42,034 nucleotides of DNA, from positions 1-42,034 of the forward strand of contig CAZVSU010000012.1 in NCBI GenBank assembly GCA_964629645.1, in the 5' to 3' direction. How positions within the stretch are numbered: position 1 is the stretch's first letter; the number at the start of each line of letters is the position of its first letter. The notes under the pieces were generated by a model. It was not told the origin of the DNA. It saw only the letters and a list, made by a program, of their open reading frames with translations, and ran no database searches. Shown piece after piece: positions 1 to 7,985 of this stretch. The stretch is from JAAKFL01 sp964629645. GTDB lineage: Bacteria > Chlamydiota > Chlamydiia > Chlamydiales > SLFE01. The translations under genes were made by a program, and so were the position numbers.

Positions 1-1
1 G

Positions 2-679
2 GCGCAGTATATTAACCCATGGCAGGCTAGCTCGCAAAAATCGAATCACCAGCTTAACGTGGACCGCAAGCTGAATCGGGATTTCAAAGATGCGAACACA
101 AAGCGCATCGCCGCATTTGTCGCCGACCAGGCAGCAACAAAGTTTGTTCAGCTCGACGACAAAATGATTGCGAACTCGTCTTTAGAGTCGCTTCTTTTCA
201 ATGTCTTGATCCAACTGCAACTAGATTTAGAAGACCAAATCGGCCTTTCCGAGCAGCTTGTCAAGTCTTTGAAGCTGCTTGAAGAAAAGTGCGCTCAGAT
301 TGTGGAAGAGAGCCACGGCAAAGGACTGAAAACAACAGCGGCCATCCAAATAGGTGGAGCGCTGGCTCCTTTGGGTCTTCAAGCTGTAGGCGGAATGACA
401 GGACTTAGCGCAATGGGAGACACCGGAAATCCTTACGCTCGTCTTTTCCAGGGAAAAGCTCCCGGTCTCGTCGGTAAAGGGATTTCATCAACCGGTGCCA
501 TCACGGAAGGATGGCGCCAGCAAGCCATCTCTGTCTCTCAGATGGAGAAGCAGCAAGCCTCTAAGCTGACTGACCAAGAACGTGCAGAAAATCAGCAGAT
601 TATGAAGAGGCTTCAAGATGTCAAGGCAAGCCTTGACCAGATTTTGCAGCTACTGCTTCAAGCTGCCCGCATGGGTTAA
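2..679 (+). CDS. Unrecognised helical protein, 5' end outside the window
   Basis: The frame is open from base 2 to a TAA at 677-679. A GTG at 59 is a possible start, but nothing stops the frame before it, so the gene most likely begins upstream and only its C-terminal ~225 residues are visible. What is seen is an amphipathic, Gln/Leu-rich helical protein. A Gly/Ala-rich hydrophobic stretch lies in the middle (around GGALAPLGLQAVGG) and Gln/Glu/Lys-rich helices follow to the end. No catalytic motif or signal peptide is visible. A helical protein with a glycine-rich hydrophobic hairpin could be a secretion-system translocator or an effector, but I do not recognise a family and this is only a guess. 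Its last 30 bases overlap the convergent pfp gene. Confidence 0.6.
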   Translation, partial: AQYINPWQASSQKSNHQLNVDRKLNRDFKDANTKRIAAFVADQAATKFVQLDDKMIANSSLESLLFNVLIQLQLDLEDQIGLSEQLVKSLKLLEEKCAQIVEESHGKGLKTTAAIQIGGALAPLGLQAVGGMTGLSAMGDTGNPYARLFQGKAPGLVGKGISSTGAITEGWRQQAISVSQMEKQQASKLTDQERAENQQIMKRLQDVKASLDQILQLLLQAARMG

Positions 680-2269
680 GCGCTTCATCTCAAGAGTGCG
701 GGTGATCGCATCACAAATGCTTTCGGGTCCATAAAATTGTATGGGCCCGGGGTATTGATAATGATCGACCAAGCGCCACTTGTCACGACCCTTTTTGAAC
801 CGCTCAAATAAAGGCCCGTTAAGCTCGACATAAGATTTTTTGATCACGATTTTCGTTTTTCCCTTCCGCTCTTCTTCCCCCATCAGTGGAACTAAAGGCA
901 CGCCAATCGGCCGCCAATTTTCGACAGGCTCAAAAAGATGGGTGAGAGCAGCCATCACTCCCGTTCGATTCTGACCGATCAAAACCGCTGCGACCTGTCC
1001 TAAGCTGTAGCAGTAGTCGGCGTCAAAGTTTGACGGCAGGCACGATCTTCCCTCATATCCGCAGAAGAAGCCCTGGGCGCTAAACTTGCCCTGATAGTCG
1101 TCCCCTCTCCTCTTAAGCTCTTCTTTGACCATTTGTATCAGGAGCCGTTCACTTTCGATCTTCGAGACCTGCACGTTGCCGTGGGGATCGCGGTCTTTGA
1201 GCAGCTGGTCGCGGATTTCGCTTGGAAGCGTCTGATAACACGAGCGCGCTTCATCCGATAATGATGAAAGATCCCCGTCCTTAGCCAAAATGGCATTGAG
1301 TTCTGAGATCAGCTGTTTCATTTCCGGTATAAATTCGACAATCCCCTCAGGAATCAAGATCACACCGTGATGAAGGTCTCTTTTTGCCCGTTCAGAGATG
1401 AGATCGGCAACACTGTCCACGACTTGCTTGAGGGTCTGCTTTTGACGTGCCACCTCTTCGCCGATCAACGTCATATTGGGCTGAGTTTGCAGGGCGCATT
1501 CCAAAGCGATATGAGACGCCGAGCGCCCCATCAGCTTAATGAAGAAGTAGTACTTCCCGGCCGAAAGGGCGTCTCGGGCGATGTTGCCGATAATTTCGGA
1601 ATAGGTTTTACATGCTGTATCGAAGCCGAACGATGTCTCCACAAAATCATTTGTCAGATCGCCGTCGATTGTTTTGGGCACCCCAATCACGCGGCAATTG
1701 ATGCCATATTTCAGAAAGTATTCTGCGAGGAAAGCGGCATTTGTGTTGGAATCATCGCCTCCGATGACCACAAGACCGTCAAGATCTAAGCTTTGGACGA
1801 CGGCCGCGGCGGATTGAAAGTCCTGCTCTTTTTCCACCTTGTCCCGGCCGGAACCGATCAGGTCAAATCCCCCCTGGTTTCGGTGGGCGTCGATCATCTG
1901 CCCCGTCAACTCCTCAGAGCGCCCTAAAATCAACCCTTTAGGCCCGCCGATCAATCCGATCAGGCGGCTGTCGGGGTGGATCGCCTTAAGAGCGTCGTAA
2001 AGACCGCTGAGAACATTATGTCCTCCGGCGGCTTGACCTCCTGAGAAGAGAGCTCCCACTCTCAAAGCACCGCGAGTAGCGCCTTCTCCTTCGTTAATAT
2101 CGATGAGTTGTCCGTCGACAAGATGGGGAAAGAGTGTTTCCAGTTTTTGTCTGGCATTTTCGTCGATCGGAAGCGTTTCCCGGGAGCGGCAGATGAGCGT
2201 TTGAATCGCGTTCAGCCGTTTCGGGACCTTAGGTTGATAGTCGAGCCTGGCTTGACTTAGCGGCGACAT
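650..2269 (-). CDS. pfp: Pyrophosphate-fructose 6-phosphate 1-phosphotransferase (PPi-type phosphofructokinase)
   Basis: Catalyses the glycolytic phosphorylation of fructose 6-phosphate, probably with pyrophosphate instead of ATP. The product is 539 residues, the size of the long plant/spirochaete-type PFPs. It carries GGDDSNT near residue 170; the second Asp, in place of Gly of ATP-PFK, is the classic PPi-specificity signature. It also has PKTIDGDL near 198, with the PPi-type Lys and catalytic Asp residues, and SFGFDTA and GRSASHIALE in the fructose-6-phosphate site. I chose the ATG at 2269 because GGAGGAG lies directly upstream, just after the hydrolase stop codon at 2278-2280. A start at 2305 would add 12 residues overlapping the hydrolase. 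Chlamydiae typically carry two such genes next to a hydrolase; here only one is visible. It forms a two-gene operon with the hydrolase. Confidence 0.93.
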   Translation of the reverse strand: MSPLSQARLDYQPKVPKRLNAIQTLICRSRETLPIDENARQKLETLFPHLVDGQLIDINEGEGATRGALRVGALFSGGQAAGGHNVLSGLYDALKAIHPDSRLIGLIGGPKGLILGRSEELTGQMIDAHRNQGGFDLIGSGRDKVEKEQDFQSAAAVVQSLDLDGLVVIGGDDSNTNAAFLAEYFLKYGINCRVIGVPKTIDGDLTNDFVETSFGFDTACKTYSEIIGNIARDALSAGKYYFFIKLMGRSASHIALECALQTQPNMTLIGEEVARQKQTLKQVVDSVADLISERAKRDLHHGVILIPEGIVEFIPEMKQLISELNAILAKDGDLSSLSDEARSCYQTLPSEIRDQLLKDRDPHGNVQVSKIESERLLIQMVKEELKRRGDDYQGKFSAQGFFCGYEGRSCLPSNFDADYCYSLGQVAAVLIGQNRTGVMAALTHLFEPVENWRPIGVPLVPLMGEEERKGKTKIVIKKSYVELNGPLFERFKKGRDKWRLVDHYQYPGPIQFYGPESICDAITRTLEMKRLTHAGSLKQ

Positions 2270-2277
2270 ACTCCTCC

Positions 2278-3093
2278 TCATAACGTTTCGACAAACCACT
2301 GACACGTTTCTTGCAAAACCTGGCGCTGCTCCTCGCTCGGTGCAAAATCGTGCCCTATCGAGGGCATCGAGACCATCTTTGTGGGAGCTGTCGCCTTTTG
2401 GCGGTGTTGACGATATTTTTCTGCATGATCGTATGTCACTCCTTCGTCTTTTTCTCCGTGGATATGAAGAAGAGGCGTCTCATGCAAATGCTCTAAGTGA
2501 TGCTCTAATTGTAACGCAAAAAATTCGCGTAGGAAATTCTCATTGGCATGCATCCCATCAAACTGCATGATCTTTTGGCGTACATCATCTGAGGTTGCGG
2601 GATCTTGAACCACTTCCCAAAGATCACGCCACTGTCCCGCATGAAAAGCGGGCGCCCATAGGGCGAGCGACTTGATGTCTTTCCGTTTTCCCGCGGCAAT
2701 GACCGCGACAAGTCCGCCCATTGACTTACCGAGAATTCCGAGTCGGCTGTGATCGATCGATTTCAGTGAGTCGACAACCTCTAACGCTCTCATCACGTCG
2801 TCAACTTCGCTGCCGATTGTCATGTCCAACCAATCCCCTTCGCTATCGCCGCAGCCGCGAAAATCAAACCGAAGCGAGGCAATCCCCGCTTTGGACAGAA
2901 GTTCAGACATGGTTGTGTATATGCGAAATTTTCCCGTTTTCTCTCCCCCAAAACCGTGGCAGATGACCACAAGGGGAGCTTTTTCGACGCCTAAGGGAAG
3001 ATGAAGCATGCCAAACAACTTGCACCCTTCACTCATAAAGGTGACGCATTCCCTAGTCTCATATTGGGTGGTGTCGGCTCTCATTGTCATCAA
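2278..3093 (-). CDS. Alpha/beta hydrolase (serine esterase/acyltransferase-like)
   Basis: A 271-residue alpha/beta-hydrolase-fold protein. It has the oxyanion-region HGFGG, the FDFRGCGDSEG strand-loop, the nucleophile elbow GKSMGG (catalytic Ser), a putative acid in HGEKDEGV and the catalytic His in GHDF near the C-terminus. There is no signal peptide, so it is probably cytoplasmic. Substrate unknown; the family includes acyl esterases, lysophospholipase-like enzymes and dienelactone hydrolase-like proteins. It is the first gene of an operon with pfp, whose ribosome binding site directly follows the TGA at 2278-2280. The pairing of this hydrolase with phosphofructokinase next to waaA is seen in pathogenic chlamydiae, which supports the phylum assignment. 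Several Met codons near the N-terminus (residues 1, 2, 4) leave the exact start open by a few residues. Confidence 0.88.
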   Translation of the reverse strand: MMTMRADTTQYETRECVTFMSEGCKLFGMLHLPLGVEKAPLVVICHGFGGEKTGKFRIYTTMSELLSKAGIASLRFDFRGCGDSEGDWLDMTIGSEVDDVMRALEVVDSLKSIDHSRLGILGKSMGGLVAVIAAGKRKDIKSLALWAPAFHAGQWRDLWEVVQDPATSDDVRQKIMQFDGMHANENFLREFFALQLEHHLEHLHETPLLHIHGEKDEGVTYDHAEKYRQHRQKATAPTKMVSMPSIGHDFAPSEEQRQVLQETCQWFVETL

Positions 3094-3226
3094 TTGTCAA
3101 CATAACAAACCACGCGATTTCCGGGTAGCGCGAGCGTCAGCATGACGGCGATTGCGAAAATGTATGTGGAATGGAATCTTAACTAATTGATTGTATGAAG
3201 ATAAGGATTGATGAGGAGGAGTAGAG

Positions 3227-3299
3227 TAGCGGCACCTGGACTCGAACCAGGGACTCGCGGATTATGATTCCGCTGCTCTACCAACTGAGCTATACCGCC
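3227..3299 (-). tRNA. tRNA with CAU anticodon, elongator Met type
   Basis: A complete cloverleaf on the minus strand: acceptor GGCGGTA paired with TGCCGCT, a D-arm with AGTTGGTA, the anticodon arm GCGGA-ATCATAA-TCCGC giving anticodon CAU, a T-arm with GGTTCGAGTCC, and discriminator A at 3227. CCA is not encoded. Position 1-72 is a G-U wobble. The sequence suits an elongator methionine tRNA, but a CAU tRNA converted to isoleucine-2 by lysidine modification cannot be fully excluded from sequence. It lies 8 bases after the initiator tRNA and is probably co-transcribed with it. Confidence 0.93.
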
Positions 3300-3307
3300 A
3301 GTGAAAA

Positions 3308-3380
3308 TAGCGGGGGGAGGATTCGAACCTCCGACCTTTGGGTTATGAGCCCAACGAGCTAACCCCTGCTCCACCCCGCG
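3308..3380 (-). tRNA. Initiator tRNA-fMet (CAU)
   Basis: The minus strand begins CGCGGGGTGGAGCAG, the classic start of bacterial initiator tRNA. The anticodon stem TTGGG-CTCATAA-CCCAA carries the three consecutive G-C pairs (GGG/CCC) next to the loop that direct the tRNA to the ribosomal P site. Position 1-72 is a C-U mismatch, matching the lack of Watson-Crick pairing needed for formylation. The T-arm (GGAGG TTCGAAT CCTCC) is perfect, the discriminator is A and CCA is not encoded. It lies 39 bases after the waaA stop codon and is followed at once by the elongator gene. Confidence 0.96.
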
Positions 3381-3419
3381 GTAACGTTTAAGCTTCAACT
3401 ATATCAGTAGGTTGCTATT

Positions 3420-4694
3420 TTAGGCAAGAGGCTCTTTTGTTTTTTTTTCGATGAGGGCAAAAGTTTTTTCTGTCGCACCTCGATGGTCCTCGATCAAGCG
3501 CTTTCCATTCCTCCCGAGCCGCTCCTTTTCCGTTTGTGAGGGCATCAAACTCAAGAGGGTGCGGTGTAAATCTTTCATCTCGACCTGAAGGCCTGACTCG
3601 TAGGTTTTGCAAAGCTCTAAAAGCTCGGGCTGCGACGACATGCAAGGGCCAAAGATCACCGGCTTCCCAAATTCTGCGGGTTCTAAAATATTGTGTCCCC
3701 CCACCTTCTCAAGATAAGACCCTGCCACAAGACAGACATCGGCGATCTGATAGCATGATTTTAAAACACCCATTTGGTCAATTAAGAGGATCTTGAAGGG
3801 CTTTTTCTCCAAAGAGCTGAGACGAATATAGGGCTGACCGCACTCTTCCAGGAGCGAAGCGACAGCGTCGAAGCGTTCCGGGTGCCTGGGGACAAGCATC
3901 ACCTTTAGATGGGGCAGCAGGCCCCAAAGAGAGTCCAAAACCTCGAGCAGCCATCGCTCTTCGGGATCATGACTCGATCCGATCACCAGAATTTGATCTT
4001 CCTCGGACAAACCAAGCGATCTCTTCCATTTTTCCGGCTCCCTTATTTCAGGAGTCACTTGATCAATCTTGAGGTTTCCGGTGACGGCAATTTTATCTTC
4101 AGCAACGCCGGCTCTTTGATACCTCTTTTTGTAGAGGGGGGACTGCACGGCCACAAGATCGACAAACGAAAAAATATGGCGGCCCCACATGGGAAGTGAT
4201 TCATACATTTGGCAAGATTTTTCCGACATTTTGCCATTGACGATGGTGCATGTCGCTCCTTGCCTTTTCGCTTCGGCTAAGAAGTTTCTCCAAAGATCTG
4301 TCTCGGATATGATCACATGGTCGGGCTGAAACCGGCGCATCCATTTTCTCATGATCCATTTTAAATCGAGGGGTAGATAGAGGTGTTCAAGGCAAAAAGG
4401 AAGCGCTTTTTTCCCCTCTTCGTAGCCCGTTGCTGTGCAGGTTGAGTGAATGAATTCGGCCTCGTCACCGTAATGTTGTTTGAGCCTTTTGACAAGAGGC
4501 AAAACAGCCTTGGTCTCGCCGAGTGAAACGCTATGAATCCAAAACAAAAGGGGTTTCGATTTGGTTTTGCCTGCATCGAAGAGGCCAAGCCGTTGCTTCA
4601 ATGAGGGGCCTGCTTTTTTTCTCAGAACAATTTTCGGGAAATAAAAGAGAAATCCGATCACAAGAACAGAAGGATAAAAAAAGTCGATTATCAT
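3420..4694 (-). CDS. waaA: 3-deoxy-D-manno-octulosonic acid (Kdo) transferase, GT30 family
   Basis: Adds Kdo residues from CMP-Kdo to lipid A at the inner face of the inner membrane (lipopolysaccharide core synthesis; called kdtA or gseA in chlamydiae, where it makes the multi-Kdo epitope). The 424-residue protein starts with an N-terminal membrane anchor (residues ~4-20). The N-domain motif HSVSLGETKA contains the acceptor-site Glu, and DLWRNFLAEAKRQG and VNGKMSEKS follow. The C-terminal CMP-Kdo-binding domain holds SSHDPEER, LVPRHPERF and GGHNILEPAEFGKPVIFGP. Length is normal. The tRNA-Met pair lies immediately downstream on the same strand. How many Kdo residues it adds cannot be read from the sequence. 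Confidence 0.95.
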   Translation of the reverse strand: MIIDFFYPSVLVIGFLFYFPKIVLRKKAGPSLKQRLGLFDAGKTKSKPLLFWIHSVSLGETKAVLPLVKRLKQHYGDEAEFIHSTCTATGYEEGKKALPFCLEHLYLPLDLKWIMRKWMRRFQPDHVIISETDLWRNFLAEAKRQGATCTIVNGKMSEKSCQMYESLPMWGRHIFSFVDLVAVQSPLYKKRYQRAGVAEDKIAVTGNLKIDQVTPEIREPEKWKRSLGLSEEDQILVIGSSHDPEERWLLEVLDSLWGLLPHLKVMLVPRHPERFDAVASLLEECGQPYIRLSSLEKKPFKILLIDQMGVLKSCYQIADVCLVAGSYLEKVGGHNILEPAEFGKPVIFGPCMSSQPELLELCKTYESGLQVEMKDLHRTLLSLMPSQTEKERLGRNGKRLIEDHRGATEKTFALIEKKTKEPLA

Positions 4695-4734
4695 AGCTAT
4701 CTATCTCGTTCTCAATGGTTTCGAATCGTGAATC

Positions 4735-4763
4735 TTGTTTCTATCAAAAATATATGGTATGAT
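4735..4763 (+). promoter_or_regulatory. Candidate sigma-66/sigma-70-type promoter
   Basis: TTGTTT at 4735-4740 and TATGAT at 4758-4763 are separated by exactly 17 bases. Transcription would start at about 4769-4771, on or next to the ATG at 4770. If real, the mRNA of the following gene would be leaderless or nearly so, and the longer frame starting at 4728 would lie upstream of the transcription start. Confidence 0.45.
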
Positions 4764-4769
4764 AAAAGT

Positions 4770-5123
4770 ATGTCAGAAAAATCAGAAAAAAACCAGAAAG
4801 TAGACGAAACGGACGACTTAAGAAAACGTCTGAAGATCATTCTTGGCCTTCGCGAAAAAGTCTCTGCCGCTTTGGACAAACTTTACAATAAAGGGGATAT
4901 TACCCCAAAACAAGTGTCTGATTTTCTCGACAACCCGAAAAACTTTCCGGCGGGTCAGTTTGAGACCATTCAAAAATCCCGGGAAGACATGCTCGATTTC
5001 ATTTGGGATGTCCTTGGCAAAAAGCAAAAGGAAACGTACCAGCAAAAGACGCTGAAAAAGAAAACCAAAAAAATGAAGCGGCGGTCGCTTGGCCACAGGC
5101 GAAAATGGCTGAAAATGGATTGA
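4770..5123 (+). CDS. Unrecognised Lys-rich small protein
   Basis: A 117-residue product if started at ATG 4770. The frame extends to another ATG at 4728, but that would run through the putative promoter -10 box. The protein is helical and highly charged. Its core (around ILGLREKVSAALDKLYNKGDITPKQVSDFL) looks like a small helical domain. The last 30 residues are strongly basic, with several KKK/KRR runs that could bind nucleic acid or act as a nuclear-type signal. No family recognised. It sits alone on the plus strand between minus-strand waaA and the gene ending at 5143. A short AGGGA/TCCCT hairpin with a T-rich tail lies just after its stop. Confidence 0.6.
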   Translation: MSEKSEKNQKVDETDDLRKRLKIILGLREKVSAALDKLYNKGDITPKQVSDFLDNPKNFPAGQFETIQKSREDMLDFIWDVLGKKQKETYQQKTLKKKTKKMKRRSLGHRRKWLKMD

Positions 5124-5142
5124 GGGAAGTTCTCCCTTTAAT

Positions 5143-5904
5143 TTACGATAAGTCGTGAATCAGATCGCTAAATTCTTTCAACGTTTTCCAAAATCTCAGA
5201 TGGGCATTGCCCGATTCCCCTTCCACTCCAACGGTGTAAATGATCTTTCTGAAGGACTCTTCACTTATCATGCTCTCGATCAATTTGAGAATTCTATTGT
5301 AGTGCTGCTGCGAAACGTTCAATTTCTTAAGGTTTTTGGCGGGCATTCTTTTGAGCTGATTCATGATCTTCATTCGCCTCATCAATTCCCGTATAAAGGC
5401 GAGAAGGAATTCCTCATCTTCTTCCCTCTCCTTGATTACTGCCACAAAACGTTCGAATTCTTTTTCTGTCGCATTCAGAAATTCGACCACTTCAAACCGT
5501 TCAATTTTATACCCTTTCTTGAAAATATGCGCCTCTTTTGTTTTGTTTCGCATCTTTTCAATAGCATCGCCAAGACCGAGCAACACGTTGCCTAAATTTG
5601 CCTGTTGCTCGGGTTTAGCGATCGTTTGAGCTAACGCCCTGCTGGCACCCAAAGATGAGAGAGCAGCCGCCAGGCGATCGAGCATTTTGGGATTGAGGTT
5701 GGCAAATTTTTCCGCTGTGAAATCCCCTTTTGCCGCTTCCTGTAAAAAGGCAGACTTTTGCTGCAAGGTTTTCACAAAGCGATTCATTTGAGTCGAGGAA
5801 ACCGATTCCCCTTTTGCCGCTACGGATTCCGAAAAGTTTTGCACTTCTTGATGCACCGTTTCCAGTATGCGGTTCAATGAACCCGATCCCGACATATCTG
5901 TCAT
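5143..5904 (-). CDS. Unrecognised helical protein, last gene of the rnr train
   Basis: A ~253-residue, mostly helical protein without membrane segments or signal peptide. Visible features are a Ser/Gln-rich N-terminus, an Ala/Leu-rich segment (MLDRLAAALSSLGASRALA), and a charged C-terminal half with EREEDEEFLLAFIRELMRRM and EFSDLIHDL. I do not recognise the family. ATG 5904 is preferred because AAGGTGA lies 5 bases upstream; a GTG at 5913 would add three residues and overlap the stop of the DUF2878 gene. Position and spacing suggest co-transcription with the membrane-protein genes upstream. It may be lineage-specific. Confidence 0.7.
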   Translation of the reverse strand: MTDMSGSGSLNRILETVHQEVQNFSESVAAKGESVSSTQMNRFVKTLQQKSAFLQEAAKGDFTAEKFANLNPKMLDRLAAALSSLGASRALAQTIAKPEQQANLGNVLLGLGDAIEKMRNKTKEAHIFKKGYKIERFEVVEFLNATEKEFERFVAVIKEREEDEEFLLAFIRELMRRMKIMNQLKRMPAKNLKKLNVSQQHYNRILKLIESMISEESFRKIIYTVGVEGESGNAHLRFWKTLKEFSDLIHDLS

Positions 5905-5909
5905 GTTCG

Positions 5910-6494
5910 TCACCTTGTCAATGTGTTTTCAAGCCATTTTCCCCACAAAACGATGATGGGCATAATCACCGCCCAGACGAGACCGATGATCACCAAAACC
6001 ACCGCAAGTGAGGGATAAAACTCGGCGGCTCCGAGCCTGGCCGCAGCAAAATAGCTCACGATACCGCCTCCCATGCCAAATAGAACGGCAAAAGAAAGGT
6101 TGAACCGCAGCCAAATCATCGAATGGTTCACGCTGATTGCGAAAAGAGCCCAGATCGCCGTGACCCAAAGAGGGGCAAGCCATGGCAAGGATTCGTAGCC
6201 GGCGCGGTAATCAATCAATCCCAAGTTAAGAAATGCAGTATCGCAGAGCGTCCCAAAAAAAGCGACCGTCATAATCAGAATCATTTCATCCAGCCGAAAT
6301 CTGACGCGAATCAAATGAGATAAAAGCAATACTGCAACCACAACAGGACCAAGAAAAGGCCTTCCCGTCACGACCCCCGAAAGACAAAAACCCCAACCTA
6401 TATAAAACATCAAAAAATTAAGGGTCAGAAGCAAAAGTTTTCGATCGAATTTAATCGGAAATTCAGGAGGGGTCTTTTTTTCGTCGGAACGCAT
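5910..6494 (-). CDS. DUF2878-family integral membrane protein
   Basis: A 194-residue protein with about six hydrophobic segments and little soluble sequence. The pattern PLWVTAIWALFAISVNHSMIWL followed by GGGIVSYFAAARLGAAEF matches what I know of the DUF2878 family, whose function is unknown. It starts at ATG 6494, with AAGGA seven bases upstream, and overlaps the preceding DUF2937 gene by 32 bases, so the two are probably translated together. The His and polar residues in the membrane segments give no clear transport signature. Confidence 0.75.
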   Translation of the reverse strand: MRSDEKKTPPEFPIKFDRKLLLLTLNFLMFYIGWGFCLSGVVTGRPFLGPVVVAVLLLSHLIRVRFRLDEMILIMTVAFFGTLCDTAFLNLGLIDYRAGYESLPWLAPLWVTAIWALFAISVNHSMIWLRFNLSFAVLFGMGGGIVSYFAAARLGAAEFYPSLAVVLVIIGLVWAVIMPIIVLWGKWLENTLTR

Positions 6495-6996
6495 GAGAAA
6501 TTCCTTTTGATAAATCGATGCAAAGTTTTCGAATCCCTTGGTAGATGAAGTAACCGACTAAAAGACCGATCAGAGTATAGACAAGCCCTTCCATTGAAAT
6601 ATTGACAGCAGGCGTGAAATGTTTCATCGTCCCCGAAAACAGGTCGGAATTGACATTGGCAAGAAAAGTTAACGGCCTGGTGAGCCAAAAGGCATTTTCG
6701 AGTCGGCTCAAAGCCTCGCTGAAATTGTGATACCGCTCCAATATGATTCCTAAAAATTCCCCTTGGGAGACGAAAAGCGGATTGTCGCTCTTGAGGAATG
6801 TTTGAATGTAGTCGGCGATGCTGAGGTTGCCGGTTTGTGCCATCCGCTCGATATGCGCCACTTGGAGCTTGAGCTCGTGGGTGCTTCCTGCAAGGCGCTG
6901 TATGTACTGAGTGATAAAAGAGGGCGCCTGGGAAAAGACAAGGGCTCCCAAAACAGAAAAAATGCGGTCGAGCACCACGTCGAAAAACTTCCACAT
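6463..6996 (-). CDS. DUF2937-family membrane protein
   Basis: A 177-residue protein. It has an N-terminal hydrophobic segment, the pattern ALVFSQAPSFITQYIQRLAG typical of DUF2937, a central amphipathic soluble part (~40-110) and one strong membrane helix near the C-terminus (MEGLVYTLIGLLVGYFIYQG), followed by a basic tail. ATG 6996 is preferred over ATG 7014 because AAGGAGA lies five bases before it. Function is unknown; the topology suggests a protein anchored at both ends of a soluble domain. It overlaps the next gene (DUF2878) by 32 bases, which suggests the two products work together. Confidence 0.72.
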   Translation of the reverse strand: MWKFFDVVLDRIFSVLGALVFSQAPSFITQYIQRLAGSTHELKLQVAHIERMAQTGNLSIADYIQTFLKSDNPLFVSQGEFLGIILERYHNFSEALSRLENAFWLTRPLTFLANVNSDLFSGTMKHFTPAVNISMEGLVYTLIGLLVGYFIYQGIRKLCIDLSKGISHAFRRKKDPS

Positions 6997-7043
6997 AACT
7001 GTCTCCTTATTCACCCTATATATAACAAGATAGGGATTTACAG

Positions 7044-7985
7044 CTAATGGTCACCGGGATAATAAGGCTCTATGTGAACGATCACATCTCTTACCGACGG
7101 CCAAGCCTCTTGAACTGAAGCGCGGACGCGTTGGCTAATTCTATGTCCTTCTTCGATATTGAGGGAGGGGTCGACTTCGATGTCGATATCGACGTGGGCG
7201 TCGGGCCCTGAAAGTTGAATACGCAGCTTCTCGGTCCCTAAAACTCCCTCAACGTCAAGGGCTTTTTTCCGAATCAGTCGAAAGTACTCCGGATCGGGCT
7301 TCCGGTCCATCACTTGATGAAAATTATCCCGAGCTGCCAAAAAACCGATCACAACCATAAGAAGGGCGATGAAAAATGCACCCCCCTTGTCGATCAGCGC
7401 CCCGCTGCCCGGAAAAAAAGCTGCCAAAAGCAAAGCAGCCGTGGCGAACAAGCTATTGAGGGCGTCAATACGAAAATGGACAGCATCGGCCTTAAGAGCG
7501 GGGCTATTGTGCTTGACAGCATAACGGATCACCATCCGGTAGGCTCCTTCTAAAGCAACGACGGCGATAAGGGGAATGATCCACACCCACGGATGAATCG
7601 AGCCTACGGGCTCGTCAGCAAAGAAAGAGACCATTTGTTTGACGGCCAGATAAATACCGCCTAGGGCCATACAAAGAGAAAGCTGAAGCCCTGCAAGCGG
7701 CTCCAAACGACCATGGCCGAAGGGATGGTCGTCATCAGGAGGCATCGCCGCCCACCTAATCCCCAAAATAAGAATGAAACTAAAGACAATATCCAGACCA
7801 CTGGCAATGGCGTCGTACAAAAGAGACACGCTCGCAAAAAATAAATAGCCGACAAACTCCGCAATAATGATGAGAAAACGGAGTGCGACGCCTTTCCAAA
7901 TTGAAAAAACAAGATCGCGCTTTCTTTTGGCTCGTGAGATGAGGTACGAGGGAGGCGGCGGTATCGGATCGGGGAACTTATCCAT
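7044..7985 (-). CDS. Cation diffusion facilitator (Zn/Fe/Mn exporter)
   Basis: A 313-residue CDF-family antiporter that would export a divalent metal in exchange for protons across the inner membrane. Six membrane helices are visible. Metal-site residues are in TM2 (SLLYDAIASGLDIV, an Asp-x6-Asp variant of the usual HSxxD-type site) and in TM5 (ADAVHFRIDALNS). The conserved loop HPFGHGRLEPLAG and the C-terminal ferredoxin-like domain (AHVDIDIEVDPS...HRISQRVR...VIVHIEP) are present. ATG 7985 overlaps the upp stop (ATGGATAA), which argues for translational coupling. A longer frame to 8072 would run 95 bases into upp and is rejected. Metal specificity cannot be told from sequence. Confidence 0.9.
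   Translation of the reverse strand: MDKFPDPIPPPPSYLISRAKRKRDLVFSIWKGVALRFLIIIAEFVGYLFFASVSLLYDAIASGLDIVFSFILILGIRWAAMPPDDDHPFGHGRLEPLAGLQLSLCMALGGIYLAVKQMVSFFADEPVGSIHPWVWIIPLIAVVALEGAYRMVIRYAVKHNSPALKADAVHFRIDALNSLFATAALLLAAFFPGSGALIDKGGAFFIALLMVVIGFLAARDNFHQVMDRKPDPEYFRLIRKKALDVEGVLGTEKLRIQLSGPDAHVDIDIEVDPSLNIEEGHRISQRVRASVQEAWPSVRDVIVHIEPYYPGDH

Noticed and set aside
6425..6994. 189-codon frame on the same strand as the DUF2937 gene
   Set aside because: Out of frame with the family-matching protein, rich in Arg/His/Cys as expected of a shadow frame.
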